From assembly GCA_052387115.1 (NCBI GenBank), contig JBQTJM010000227.1, positions 1-17,768 of the forward strand: a stretch of 17,768 bases of DNA, given 5' to 3'. A program made the position numbers and the translations under genes. Shown here piece after piece: positions 6,709 through 14,611 of the stretch; within the stretch, counting starts at the first letter, position 1, and every line of letters starts with the position of its first letter. The stretch is from JACCXJ01 sp052387115. Its GTDB lineage: Bacteria > Pseudomonadota > Gammaproteobacteria > JACCXJ01. A model generated the notes under the pieces. That model had not been told where the DNA came from, did no database searches, and saw only the letters and a program-made list of their open reading frames with translations.

Positions 6709-6963
6709 TCAGGCGCCACGGTACTGTTGCAGCCCTCCATGGCGCAAGGGGGCGACGGTGCCGGTGGTCGCCCCCGCCACGGCGCGGTTCCAGCGGCGAC
6801 CGGCGCTCGTGAGACCTCTGCGGGTCCAAGACATAACTCTCGTATAAGCAAACACATACCGTCTCACTAGGTACCGTAATCAACATATGGCCTGTCCTTT
6901 GCCTCCGCCGCTGCACGCCCGATCACGGGACCGACGATCGACTCGAACTAAGGAGGTAACTCG
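6709..6963. other. Divergent intergenic region between gor and the protease gene
   Basis: This 255-bp space must hold promoters for both genes. Its right part (about 6830-6895) is AT-richer than the surroundings (for example CGTATAAGCAAACACAT and TAATCAACATATGG). No confident -35/-10 pair can be named on either strand. Open frames crossing it lack start signals and are taken as chance. Confidence 0.4.
6950..6956 (+). promoter_or_regulatory. Strong ribosome-binding site of the secreted protease
   Basis: AAGGAGG is placed seven bases before the ATG at 6964. It fixes that ATG as start, even though other start codons lie close by. Together with the terminator after the gene it shows a self-contained, potentially highly translated unit. 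Confidence 0.8.
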
Positions 6964-9951
6964 ATGGCTAGAGGACAGAGACACCAGACACAGACCGCTT
7001 GTTGCGCGCTCGCCCTGGCGCTGGCCGCACCCGCCTCGGCGGATCCGGCGGCGGCGCAGGGAGAAGTAGTCGAGCTGCACATGGATCAGGCCCACGGAAA
7101 GGCGACGGAGGGCATCACGAAGGACTCGGATCCCGCGACGGGCAGGGTGGGGTCTTCCCTTCTTGCGCTCTATCAGGAGTACCGGGCGCATCAGGAGCTG
7201 CGCCGCACCGGGCTCATCGGGGACGGCCCAGCCTTCCGACCCAGCGACGGGCTCGCTCGAGTCCAGGACGGCTATGTGGAGATCGAGGCCATCGCCGCGT
7301 CCGACGGTGGCGGCCTGGTCACCGCTCTCGAAGAGATGGGCATGCACGACTCGAGGGTGCTCGGGCGCTTGGTATCCGGGCAGTTCCCCATCGCCCAGAT
7401 CCAAGGGCTGGCCGACATACCGAGTCTCCAGTTCGCGCACCCGTCGTATGCGGTGACCAACGTCGGCTCCGTTACGACCCAGGGCGATCGCGCCATCCTG
7501 GCCGATGCGGCCCGCACGGCCGTCGGCGTCACCGGCAGCGGTGTGACGGTGGGCGTGATCTCCGACAGCTATAACTGCCTGAACGGTGCCGGGGCGGCCA
7601 AAGACGCTGGTGATCTGCCCCGTGCCATCGACGTGATCGAGTCGCCGGAGCAGGATCACCGGTGTGGTATCAAGGACGACGACGAAGGCCGCGCCATGAT
7701 GGAGATCATCCACGATGTCGCCCCGGAGGCCGGTCTCGCGTTCCATACCTTCCGCGGTGGCCAGGTGGCCTTCGCCGACGCGGTCCGGACCCTGGCGGCG
7801 GCCGGGGCGGATGTCATCGTCGACGATACCACCAACCTGGCCGAGCCGATGTTCCAGGACGGGGTGGTGGCGCAAGCCGTGGACGAGGTGACGAGCAATG
7901 GCGTGGCCTTTTTCTCGTCGGCCGGCAACGACGCGAGGAGCTCGTACGAGTCCGCGTTCAACGCCAGTGCCACGTCCTTCAGCTACGGGAAGGGCGCTTG
8001 TGCGGCGCATAACTTCGCGTCGGGGGATGTCCGCCAGACCATCAAGCTCCCGCCCGACCGGGAGGTCCGTCTGGTCTTCCAGTGGGACGAGCCCTTCGCC
8101 TCGGTCAGCGGCGCGCCGGGCTCCGCCAGCGACATGGACATCCTGGTCATGAAACTGGGGACCACCGAGGTGATCGCCAAGGGCACGGCCGTGAACACAG
8201 GCGGCGATCCGGTGGAGGTCGTGACGTTCACGAACAATACCTCGGCCGAACGTTTCGAGCTCGGCATCACCCGCTGTGGTGGACCGGATCCGACCCTCAT
8301 GAAATACGTGCTCATCGGGAGCGGGACCATCCTCGAGCATGACAACGCCAAGTCCACGGTTTATGGCCATGCCAATGCCCGAGGGGCCGAGACCACCGGT
8401 GCGGCGTGGTACAGGAAGACCCCGGAGTTCGGCACCTCGCCCCCCCAGATCGAGCATTTCTCGGCGGTGGGCGGCACCCCCATCCTATTCGACATTCTGG
8501 GTAACCGCATCGCCGCCGAGACGCGGCAAAAACCCGCCATCGTCGCCCCGGACGGTGTCGACACCCGATTCTTCGGAGCGAACGATCCGGACGGCACCAA
8601 CCGTCCCAACTTTTTCGGTACTTCGGCCGCCGCGGCCCATGCCGCGGGGGTTGCGGCGCTGATGTTGGAGGCGAATCCCAACCTCGCACCGGCGCAGCTA
8701 TACGCCGTTCTCGAAGAAGGCGCCATCGATATGAACGACCCGGGTACCCCGGGGTTCGACGCCGGATTCGACTTCGCCAGCGGTTTCGGCCTCATCCAGG
8801 CCGATGCGTCGGTAGGCGCGGTGGCCCGGCAGGCCAACCTCTCCATCACCGCGACCGGCACGCCGAACCCGGTCACCGTGGGTCAGAACTTGACCTACAC
8901 ACTCACTATCGCCAATCAGGGCCCCGAGACCGCCGACGGCGTGACGGTGACGGACCTCCTCCCGGCGACGGTCGTGCCGGTATCCGCGACCGCCAGTCAG
9001 GGGAGTTGCGCGGGCGGCGCGACGGTGAACTGTGCGCTCGGAAACGTCGCCTCGGGTGCCAACGCCACCGTGACGGTGGTGGCGGCTCCGCAGACCCGGG
9101 GACTGATCCGAAACGTTGCCAGCGTGACAGCCAATCAGAGGGACCTCGACGTGGCGAACAACCGCGCCGAGCTCTTCACCACGGTGAACCCGCTCCCGGG
9201 GCTATCCGACCTGTCGATCACCATGACCGATTCCCCGGATCCCGTGCCGGGCGGTGGCACCTTGACTTACACCATGACGGTGACCAACCACGGACCGGAT
9301 GAGGTCGGTGGGGTGGCCGTGACCGACCCGATCCCGGGCGGTGCCACCTTGGTATCGTCGGGACCGAGCCAGGGGGCTTGCGTAGGCACGACGGAGGTGA
9401 CGTGCAACCTCGGGACGCTCGCGATCGGGGCCGGCGCCACCGTCACCGTGCGGGTGGGCGCGCCGGGTCACGGCAGCATCAGCAACACCGCGAGCGTGGC
9501 CGGTAACAAGGCCGATCCCGATCCCGGCAACGATTCCACTACCGAGCTGACCGGGGTCGATGTGCCGCTTTGCAACGACAGGCGGGCCACCATGGTGGGA
9601 ACGGAAGGCAACGACTTCTTGTTCGGGACGCCAGGGAACGACGTCATCGTGGGTCTAGCAGGGAACGACCGCATAGACGGCCGGGGAGGCAATGACACGA
9701 TATGCGGCGGTAACGGGTTCGACCGCCTGCTCGGAAGCGGCGGCAAGGACTGGATCGACGGCGGCTCCGACGCGGACAGGATGTCCGGGGGTCGGGGCAG
9801 GGACAGGCTGATCGGTGGCACAGGGAATGACACCCTGATGGGCAACCAGGGACGGGATGTCCTGAAGGGTGGTCGTGGCAGGGACCGGTTGGATGGCGGT
9901 CCAGGGACGGACGTCTGCAAGGGAAGGCACGAGCGCCGGTGCGAGCGATGA
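6964..9951 (+). CDS. Secreted S8/S53-like serine protease with two DUF11 domains and an RTX calcium-binding tail
   Basis: The 995-residue protein begins with a Sec-type signal peptide (hydrophobic 11-26, likely cleavage after APASA). The catalytic domain (about 185-620) follows the subtilase order: Asp201 in VGVISDSY, SSAGN (318-322, oxyanion Asn) and Ser554 in FGTSAAAAHAAGVAAL. Where subtilisins have the HGT histidine motif, this protein has DDDEGRAMMEIIHDVAPEA with Glu241. That is the pattern I recall for the S53-like (sedolisin-like) branch, suggesting a Ser-Glu-Asp type triad. Two DUF11 beta-sandwich repeats follow (about 624-740 and 748-860; both start ITxTxxPxPV-like and share YTxTxxNxGP). 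A block of RTX-type GGxGND repeats (about 879-983) would bind calcium. It is transcribed alone and ends at a strong terminator. The substrate is unknown. Extracellular or surface location is inferred. Confidence 0.88.
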   Translation: MARGQRHQTQTACCALALALAAPASADPAAAQGEVVELHMDQAHGKATEGITKDSDPATGRVGSSLLALYQEYRAHQELRRTGLIGDGPAFRPSDGLARVQDGYVEIEAIAASDGGGLVTALEEMGMHDSRVLGRLVSGQFPIAQIQGLADIPSLQFAHPSYAVTNVGSVTTQGDRAILADAARTAVGVTGSGVTVGVISDSYNCLNGAGAAKDAGDLPRAIDVIESPEQDHRCGIKDDDEGRAMMEIIHDVAPEAGLAFHTFRGGQVAFADAVRTLAAAGADVIVDDTTNLAEPMFQDGVVAQAVDEVTSNGVAFFSSAGNDARSSYESAFNASATSFSYGKGACAAHNFASGDVRQTIKLPPDREVRLVFQWDEPFASVSGAPGSASDMDILVMKLGTTEVIAKGTAVNTGGDPVEVVTFTNNTSAERFELGITRCGGPDPTLMKYVLIGSGTILEHDNAKSTVYGHANARGAETTGAAWYRKTPEFGTSPPQIEHFSAVGGTPILFDILGNRIAAETRQKPAIVAPDGVDTRFFGANDPDGTNRPNFFGTSAAAAHAAGVAALMLEANPNLAPAQLYAVLEEGAIDMNDPGTPGFDAGFDFASGFGLIQADASVGAVARQANLSITATGTPNPVTVGQNLTYTLTIANQGPETADGVTVTDLLPATVVPVSATASQGSCAGGATVNCALGNVASGANATVTVVAAPQTRGLIRNVASVTANQRDLDVANNRAELFTTVNPLPGLSDLSITMTDSPDPVPGGGTLTYTMTVTNHGPDEVGGVAVTDPIPGGATLVSSGPSQGACVGTTEVTCNLGTLAIGAGATVTVRVGAPGHGSISNTASVAGNKADPDPGNDSTTELTGVDVPLCNDRRATMVGTEGNDFLFGTPGNDVIVGLAGNDRIDGRGGNDTICGGNGFDRLLGSGGKDWIDGGSDADRMSGGRGRDRLIGGTGNDTLMGNQGRDVLKGGRGRDRLDGGPGTDVCKGRHERRCER

Positions 9952-10009
9952 CAGGAGTCCGGGAAAGCGGTATGTCCCGCTGACCCCTCGCACCGGATTT
10001 CGGGACCCC

Positions 10010-10037
10010 GGCCCCGCCTCGAGCGGGGCCTTTTTTT
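10010..10037 (+). terminator. Rho-independent terminator of the protease gene
   Basis: GGCCCCGC (10010-10017) pairs perfectly with GCGGGGCC (10023-10030) over a 5-nt loop and is followed at once by seven T (10031-10037). It lies about 60 bp after the protease stop codon. This is a textbook intrinsic terminator. Confidence 0.92.
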
Positions 10038-10047
10038 GGGGGGGGGG
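10038..10047. repeat. Run of ten G next to the terminator
   Basis: Ten consecutive G follow the terminator T-run directly, making a T7G10 junction. Such tracts are prone to slippage in vivo and in sequencing. It lies outside any called gene, 16 bp beyond the stop codon of the small minus-strand gene. Confidence 0.8.
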
Positions 10048-10063
10048 CGATGTGTGCCCATTG

Positions 10064-10291
10064 CTAGGGAGGGCCCCGGAAATGCCCATAGAGCGTCATC
10101 AGGCCGCCGATGAGGGCGAGCCCGGCGATGTAGAGGTCGGTCGCGGCTTCTTCGACGTCGATGCACATATCCTGATTCTCCGTCGGGCTCACGTAGTCCC
10201 AGAAGCCGAGGTAGGCCGCGAACAAGGATATTGCGCCCCCCACGGCGATGACGCTCGGGAGCGGATGCGATCTCGGGTGGCGTGCGGGCAT
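10064..10291 (-). CDS. Small two-helix membrane protein of unknown function
   Basis: The frame encodes 75 residues with two hydrophobic segments, about 13-33 (SVIAVGGAISLFAAYLGFW) and 51-70 (TDLYIAGLALIGGLMTLYG). They are separated by a short acidic loop (NQDMCIDVEE). This pattern would give an inner-membrane hairpin. I do not recognise a family. The ATG abuts the arm of the inverted-repeat element and has no Shine-Dalgarno sequence, and the frame stays open upstream into the repeat. The true start may therefore differ, or the repeat may have displaced the original leader. It is isolated, opposite in direction to both neighbouring units. Coding is plausible from the clean alternation of helices and loops but not certain. 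Confidence 0.55.
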   Translation of the reverse strand: MPARHPRSHPLPSVIAVGGAISLFAAYLGFWDYVSPTENQDMCIDVEEAATDLYIAGLALIGGLMTLYGHFRGPP

Positions 10292-10388
10292 GGCGGAAAT
10301 AGGGGTCAGACTGATATTTATTCTACCGCAACGCGCCGCAGCGTGTGAACCCTCGTCAAGAAATATCAGTCTGACCCCTATTTCCGCC
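10292..10388. repeat. 97-bp element with perfect 28-bp inverted ends (REP/MITE-like)
   Basis: The segment 10292-10319 is the exact reverse complement of 10361-10388, with a 41-bp spacer. The arm contains AGGGGTCAGACTGATATTT, a sequence type I recall as dispersed in gammaproteobacterial genomes near REP-associated (Y1) transposases. That association is from memory and needs a search. The right arm's outer ten bases, TATTTCCGCC (10379-10388), are duplicated directly at 10389-10398. The element has no coding capacity. A transcript would fold into a long hairpin, so it may also act as a transcription barrier between the small membrane gene and the polyene operon. Confidence 0.8.
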
Positions 10389-10423
10389 TATTTCCGCCCC
10401 GTGTAGATGGTGACGGGCTATCT

Positions 10424-10451
10424 TGCGATAATGGCGCGGAACCGCGCCATT
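10424..10451 (+). promoter_or_regulatory. Candidate operon promoter with overlapping palindromic operator
   Basis: TGCGATAAT (10424-10432) resembles an extended -10 element. Overlapping it, 10430-10451 forms a perfect palindrome with 10-bp arms (AATGGCGCGG and CCGCGCCATT) around AA. The acyl carrier protein gene starts 9 or 21 bp downstream. A regulator binding here would block initiation, which suits a repressible biosynthetic operon. No convincing -35 box is seen. The palindrome is certain and its role is inferred. Confidence 0.45.
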
Positions 10452-10459
10452 GAGAAGGC

Positions 10460-10780
10460 GTGCGCGAAGAAATGCCAGACCCGCGTGAAACGCCCTTTGA
10501 GGAAGCGATCTTGGCGGATGCTGCCACCACCCTGGAATCGGAGGTCGCGGGCCTCATCGTGGAGACGCTGGACCTCACGATCGAGCCCGCGCACATCGAG
10601 CCCGAAGCGCCCTTGTTCGGCACCGGTCTCGGTCTCGATTCCATCGACGCCTTGGAGCTGTCGCTCGCCATCTCGCGCGCTTATGGTTACCGGCTGCGCT
10701 CCGACGACCCCCACATCACCGAGACCTTTTCGTCGCTCCGGGCGTTGTGTGGTGCCATCGCGCGCTGTCGTACCAAGTGA
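10460..10780 (+). CDS. Acyl carrier protein of the aryl-polyene-type operon
   Basis: This phosphopantetheine-binding protein would carry the growing acyl chain. The attachment motif is GLGLDSIDALELSLAI, with Ser61 counted from the GTG at 10460. Such DSIDALEL-type ACPs, with APLFGTG before the motif, are typical of ApeE/ApeF-like proteins rather than the housekeeping AcpP (DSLD). The start may be GTG at 10460 (106 residues) or ATG at 10472 (102 residues). AGAAGG at 10453-10458 is too close to the first and rather far from the second, so the choice is open. It heads an operon of fatty-acid-type genes and is followed after 15 bp by the acyl ligase. Characterised APE clusters have two ACPs, and only this one is visible here. 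Confidence 0.88.
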   Translation: MREEMPDPRETPFEEAILADAATTLESEVAGLIVETLDLTIEPAHIEPEAPLFGTGLGLDSIDALELSLAISRAYGYRLRSDDPHITETFSSLRALCGAIARCRTK

Positions 10781-10795
10781 GGCGCATGGGTATCC

Positions 10796-12154
10796 ATGAA
10801 CACGCTCCCCTTGCTCGGTCCTGCCGACCTCGATGCAGCCTATTACGATACAGTAATTGCCTACACCGAGGGCGAGCCCTATACCCGGGCCCGTTTCCTC
10901 GCAGAGGTCAGCGCCCTCGCTGACGACCTGCCGGACCGGCCCGAGGTCCTCAACCTCGTCCGAGACCGATATCACTTCCTCGTAACCTTCGCGGCCGCCC
11001 TGCTGCGTGGGCAGACCACCCTCCTGCCGCCCACCCGGGCACCGACGGCCTTGGCGAGGCTGGCGCAGCAATACCCCGCGAGCTATTGCCTGACGGACGG
11101 ACCCGACACGGTTGAGGGGCTTGCCGTCTTCCACTACCTCTCGCCTCATCGCCTGAGCCAGGACCTGCGCATCCCGGAGATCCCCAGTGAGCACACCGCT
11201 GCGGTGGCCTTCACCTCCGGCACCAGCGGCGCGCCGAAAGCGAACCACAAGACCTGGGGGGCGCTCAGCACCGTGGCGCGCCGCACCGCCGTGCGCTTCG
11301 GACTCGCCGACCCACCGGCCGTCGCGGTGGTGGCGACCGTACCGCACCACCACATGTTCGGTCTGGAAACCTCCATCATGCTCCCGCTCCAATGCGGGCT
11401 CGGTTGCTATGCCGGCAAGCCATTGTTTCCCGAGGATATTCGCCTAGCCCTCCAACGGGTACCCGCGCCCCGCGTGCTGGTCACGACGCCCTTGCACCTG
11501 CGCGCCTGCCTCATGGAGCGGCCCACCTTGCCGGCGCTCTGCTTCATCCTGTGTGCGACGGCGCCGCTGGCCCGCGCATGGGCCCTGGAGGCCGAGGCGA
11601 TGTTCGACACACGCGTCCACGAGATCTACGGCTGTGCCGAGGCCGGGAGCGTCGCGACCCGGCGTACGGTGGCGGACCCCACCTGGCAGACGCTCGACGG
11701 CATCCGCGTGTGCCGGGATGCCGACCAAGACCAACTGGAGGCGAGCTATCTCCCCCGGCGCGTCCCGTGCCCCGATCGCATCACTCCCCTCGGAGCGGGG
11801 CGCTTCATGCTACACGGACGGCTCCTAGAGGAGGTCAACATCGGTGGGCGCCGCACGACCCTGGCCGATCTCGACCACCAGTTGAACGCCATCGATGGGG
11901 TGCGCGACGCGGCGTTCTTCCTGCCACCGGAGGGCCAGGCGCTCGTCACCCGACTCGTGGCCTTCGTGGTCGCGCCGAGCAAGGGGCGGGACGAGGTCCT
12001 GGCCGAGCTCAGGAAGCGCATCGACCCCGCGTTCTTGCCTAGACCCCTTTACCTGGTCGAGGCCCTGCCGCGCAACGACACCGGCAAGCTGCCGCGCGAG
12101 GTGTTGTTGACCCTGGAGCAGACCTGCCGCAGGCGGCCGATCCATGGGGGCTGA
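10796..12154 (+). CDS. AMP-dependent acyl ligase (ApeH-like), probable starter loading enzyme
   Basis: The 452-residue protein is an ANL-superfamily adenylating enzyme, expected to activate an aryl or acyl acid with ATP and load it on the ACP. Motifs are the phosphate loop FTSGTSGAPKANHK (139-152), PHHHMFGLE (183-191), the A5 motif YGCAEAG (278-284) and the C-terminal catalytic lysine Lys431 in LPRNDTGKLPRE. It is shorter than usual acyl-CoA synthetases (about 500-550), as are the ligases of polyene pigment clusters. In the C-terminal hinge the usual Asp after GR is absent (GRLLEEVNIGGRR). The next gene starts 11 bases before this stop codon, so the two are coupled. The substrate cannot be read from the sequence; coumarate-like or benzoate-like starters are guesses from known APE systems. 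Confidence 0.88.
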   Translation: MNTLPLLGPADLDAAYYDTVIAYTEGEPYTRARFLAEVSALADDLPDRPEVLNLVRDRYHFLVTFAAALLRGQTTLLPPTRAPTALARLAQQYPASYCLTDGPDTVEGLAVFHYLSPHRLSQDLRIPEIPSEHTAAVAFTSGTSGAPKANHKTWGALSTVARRTAVRFGLADPPAVAVVATVPHHHMFGLETSIMLPLQCGLGCYAGKPLFPEDIRLALQRVPAPRVLVTTPLHLRACLMERPTLPALCFILCATAPLARAWALEAEAMFDTRVHEIYGCAEAGSVATRRTVADPTWQTLDGIRVCRDADQDQLEASYLPRRVPCPDRITPLGAGRFMLHGRLLEEVNIGGRRTTLADLDHQLNAIDGVRDAAFFLPPEGQALVTRLVAFVVAPSKGRDEVLAELRKRIDPAFLPRPLYLVEALPRNDTGKLPREVLLTLEQTCRRRPIHGG

Positions 12155-12452
12155 CAAGACCTGCGTGATCGATGCCGGTCATCCGGCGATCGCCGGCCAT
12201 TTCCCCGGTGATCCGGTGGTCCCCGGGGTCGTGATCCTCACGGAGTTGATGGCCGCGGTCCTGGAAGGCACCCCCGAGCGTATCGCCTTCACCGCCGTGC
12301 CGCGGGTCAAGTTCGTGTCGCCTTTGAAGCCTGGCGAGAGCTTTGATCTGCACTGGGAAGGCGTCTCCGAAGGGCTGATCGCCTTCACCTGCACGGCCGG
12401 CGGGCGGTCCGTGGCGATGGGCCGGCTGGCCTTCCGGCCGCAGCATCGATGA
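12144..12452 (+). CDS. Small hotdog-fold dehydratase (ApeI/FabZ-like)
   Basis: This 102-residue protein resembles the short 3-hydroxyacyl-ACP dehydratases of aryl-polyene clusters, related to FabZ. The signature GHPAIAGHFPGDPVVPGVVILTE lies at 12-34 and holds the likely catalytic histidine, His19, before the FPG turn. A central strand VKFVSPLKPGESFDLH follows. FabZ itself is about 150 residues, so this is the compact form. It overlaps the ligase gene by 11 bases and the acyltransferase gene by 4 (ATGA), so translation is coupled. Its presumed step is removal of water from the 3-hydroxyacyl-ACP intermediate to create each double bond, alongside the second dehydratase encoded later in the operon. 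Confidence 0.85.
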   Translation: MGADKTCVIDAGHPAIAGHFPGDPVVPGVVILTELMAAVLEGTPERIAFTAVPRVKFVSPLKPGESFDLHWEGVSEGLIAFTCTAGGRSVAMGRLAFRPQHR

Positions 12453-13369
12453 GCCTCGGCTGGCGGAGACAGCGCGAGCGCGGCCATCGGCTGTTACTGG
12501 CAACGATCTTCGGGATCGCGCTCGGCCTCGGCCGCGGCGCTGCCCGCGCCCTGCTCTATCCGATCGTCTGGTACTTCGTCGTGTTCTCGGGGCCTTCCCG
12601 GCGTGCCGCGCGGCGCTATCTGGCGCGCGTCCTGGGGCGCCGCCCCGGCCCGTCGGATCTCATTCGGCACTTTTACGCCTTCGCCTCGATCATCCTCGAT
12701 CGGGTCTACCTCTTGACCGGCCAATTCCACCGTTTCAACATCTCTACCGAAGGCCTGGAGGTCCTCGCCGCGCGTCTCGGGGAGGGGCAGGGGTGCCTGC
12801 TGCTCGGCTCGCACCTCGGCTGTTTCGAGGTGGTGCGCGCGTGCGGCCGGGGAGATGGGATGGAGGTCAAGCTGGTCATGCACGAGGACAACGCGCCCAT
12901 GATCCGAGCGGCGCTCGCGCGGCTGAATCCCGAGGCCGTGACCGATGTGATCCCGGCCGGGACGGCGGAGGCCATGTTGCGGGTTCAGGAGTGCCTGGCG
13001 CGGGGCGGGGTCGTGGGCATCCTCGGGGACCGGGTGGTGAACCCGACGCACATCGTCGAGTGCCAGTTCCTCGGGCGGCCCGCGGCCTTCCCGGCCGGGA
13101 CCTTCCGCCTCGCGAGCCTCCTGGAGGTGCCTGTGGTGTTGTTCTTCGGTCTGTACCTGGGCGGGAACCGCTACGCGATCCACTTCGAGCTCCTGGCCGA
13201 GCGCATCGACCGCGCCCGCCCGGACCGCGCCGGTGCCGCTCGCTATTGGACGGAACGCTACGCCGAGCGCCTCGAGCACTATTGCCGAATGGCGCCGTAT
13301 AACTGGTTCAATTTTTACGACTACTGGGGTGAAGAGGATGCCGTCACCACTCGGCGGCCCCGCGCATGA
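12449..13369 (+). CDS. LpxL/HtrB-type lysophospholipid acyltransferase family protein
   Basis: This 306-residue, membrane-anchored acyltransferase has one N-terminal hydrophobic stretch (about 15-47) and then a cytosolic catalytic domain. The HX4E catalytic motif is visible as GSHLGCFEVVR with His122 and Glu127. GVVGILGDRVV and FPAGTFRLASLLEVPVV match the later blocks of the LpxL/HtrB family. In APE clusters such enzymes (ApeD/ApeJ type) are thought to attach the polyene acyl chain to a lipid headgroup, and that role fits here. The genuine lipid A late acyltransferases are normally encoded elsewhere and not within polyene operons. Start and stop overlap both neighbours by ATGA. The acceptor lipid is unknown. 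Confidence 0.86.
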   Translation: MSLGWRRQRERGHRLLLATIFGIALGLGRGAARALLYPIVWYFVVFSGPSRRAARRYLARVLGRRPGPSDLIRHFYAFASIILDRVYLLTGQFHRFNISTEGLEVLAARLGEGQGCLLLGSHLGCFEVVRACGRGDGMEVKLVMHEDNAPMIRAALARLNPEAVTDVIPAGTAEAMLRVQECLARGGVVGILGDRVVNPTHIVECQFLGRPAAFPAGTFRLASLLEVPVVLFFGLYLGGNRYAIHFELLAERIDRARPDRAGAARYWTERYAERLEHYCRMAPYNWFNFYDYWGEEDAVTTRRPRA

Positions 13370-14580
13370 TGGCATGCCCGCCGATGGACCCGCTGCTCCT
13401 GTCGCATTACACCCTCACGAGCGGCCTGGGGAGGGGCTGCGAGGCGACCTACGCGGCCTTGCGCGCGCGCCGCTCCGGGCTCTGTCCCTGCGATTTCGAG
13501 GACGCGGCCCTCGACACCTGGATCGGCCGGGTCGCCGGGCTGGAAGACGAGCCCCTGCCGGTGGCCTGGCGAGCATTCGATTGCCGCAACAACCGCCTGG
13601 CCCTGGTCGGTCTCCGACAGGACGGCTTCGAGTCCGCGGCCCATGCCGCCTGCGAGCGCTACGGCGCCGAGCGTGTGGCCGTGCTGCTCGGGACCTCGAC
13701 CTCCGGCATCCTGGAGACCGAGCACGCCTACCGGCGGCGCGATCCCGAGTGCGGCGCCCTGCCAGCGGAGTTCATCGAGCGCTATCCCTATTGCCACAAC
13801 ACCTTTTCGGTCGCGGCCTTGGTGCGCGGCTATCTCGGGCTGCACGGTCCCGCGGCTGTCATCTCGACGGCGTGCTCGTCGAGCGCCAAGGTATTCGCCA
13901 GTGCCGCTCGGCTCATGCGGGCCGGGTTGTGCGATGCCGCCGTCGTGGGCGGGGTGGATAGCCTGTGTCTCACCACCCTGTACGGCTTCTCGGCCCTCGA
14001 GCTGACGGCCGCCGGACCGTGTCGGCCGTGTGATGTCGAGCGCGACGGGCTCTCGATCGGGGAGGCTGCGGGCTTTGCGCTCCTCGAGAGGGTGGACCTA
14101 GCCGGCAGCGCGGGGGCGGTGGCGCTGCTCGGCTATGGCGAGAGCGGCGACGGGTACCATATGTCCCACCCGCACCCGCAAGGGCTCGGCGCCATTGCGG
14201 CCATGCGCGAGGGCCTGGCACGCGCGGGCCTTGCAGCCGGTGATATCGACTACGTCAATCTCCACGGCACCGGTACGCGGGCCAACGACCTCATCGAGGA
14301 CCGGGCGGTGAGCATCGTCTTCGGCCGCGGCACGCCGTGCAGCTCGACCAAGGGTTGGACCGGTCACACGCTCGGGGCCGCGGGGATCACCGAGGCGGTG
14401 ATCGGTGCCCTGTGTCTCGGCCGCGGGCTCATCCCGGGGACCCTGAATACCACCCGACTGGACCCGGTCTTGACGAGTGCGATCCGACTCGACAACGAGG
14501 CCCGCCCCATCCGCCGGCTTTTGAGCAACATCTTCGGGTTCGGCGGGAACAACTGCAGTCTGGTGTTCGGGCGCCTGTGA
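13366..14580 (+). CDS. Beta-ketoacyl-ACP synthase (ApeO/FabB-FabF-like)
   Basis: This 404-residue condensing enzyme elongates an acyl-ACP chain with malonyl-ACP. The Cys-His-His triad is complete: Cys170 in ISTACSSS, His300 in NLHGTGTRAND and His334 in GHTLGAAG. The glycine-rich C-terminal NIFGFGGNNCSLVFG is typical. The spacing PCSSTKGWTGHTLGAAG and the shortened N terminus match the ApeO group, which works as a heterodimer with a catalytically dead partner, here the next gene. The ATG at 13366 overlaps the acyltransferase stop codon; ATGs at 13369 and 13384 are alternatives. Unlike the other junctions in the operon, its 3' end is separated from the next gene by a 129-bp stretch of 14-bp repeats. 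Confidence 0.92.
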   Translation: MMACPPMDPLLLSHYTLTSGLGRGCEATYAALRARRSGLCPCDFEDAALDTWIGRVAGLEDEPLPVAWRAFDCRNNRLALVGLRQDGFESAAHAACERYGAERVAVLLGTSTSGILETEHAYRRRDPECGALPAEFIERYPYCHNTFSVAALVRGYLGLHGPAAVISTACSSSAKVFASAARLMRAGLCDAAVVGGVDSLCLTTLYGFSALELTAAGPCRPCDVERDGLSIGEAAGFALLERVDLAGSAGAVALLGYGESGDGYHMSHPHPQGLGAIAAMREGLARAGLAAGDIDYVNLHGTGTRANDLIEDRAVSIVFGRGTPCSSTKGWTGHTLGAAGITEAVIGALCLGRGLIPGTLNTTRLDPVLTSAIRLDNEARPIRRLLSNIFGFGGNNCSLVFGRL

Positions 14581-14611
14581 TTTCCCAGTGATCGCCTCCT
14601 TGGGATCCCCC

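Noticed and set aside
6880..8457. Minus-strand open frame of 525 codons opposite the protease gene
   Set aside because: The plus-strand gene has signal peptide, catalytic motifs, perfect ribosome-binding site and terminator. The antisense translation shows none of these.
9468..10166. Minus-strand open frame across the protease 3' end and the terminator
   Set aside because: It crosses the terminator and poly-G run. Its Pro/Ser/Arg-rich translation mirrors the RTX repeats and is not a plausible protein.
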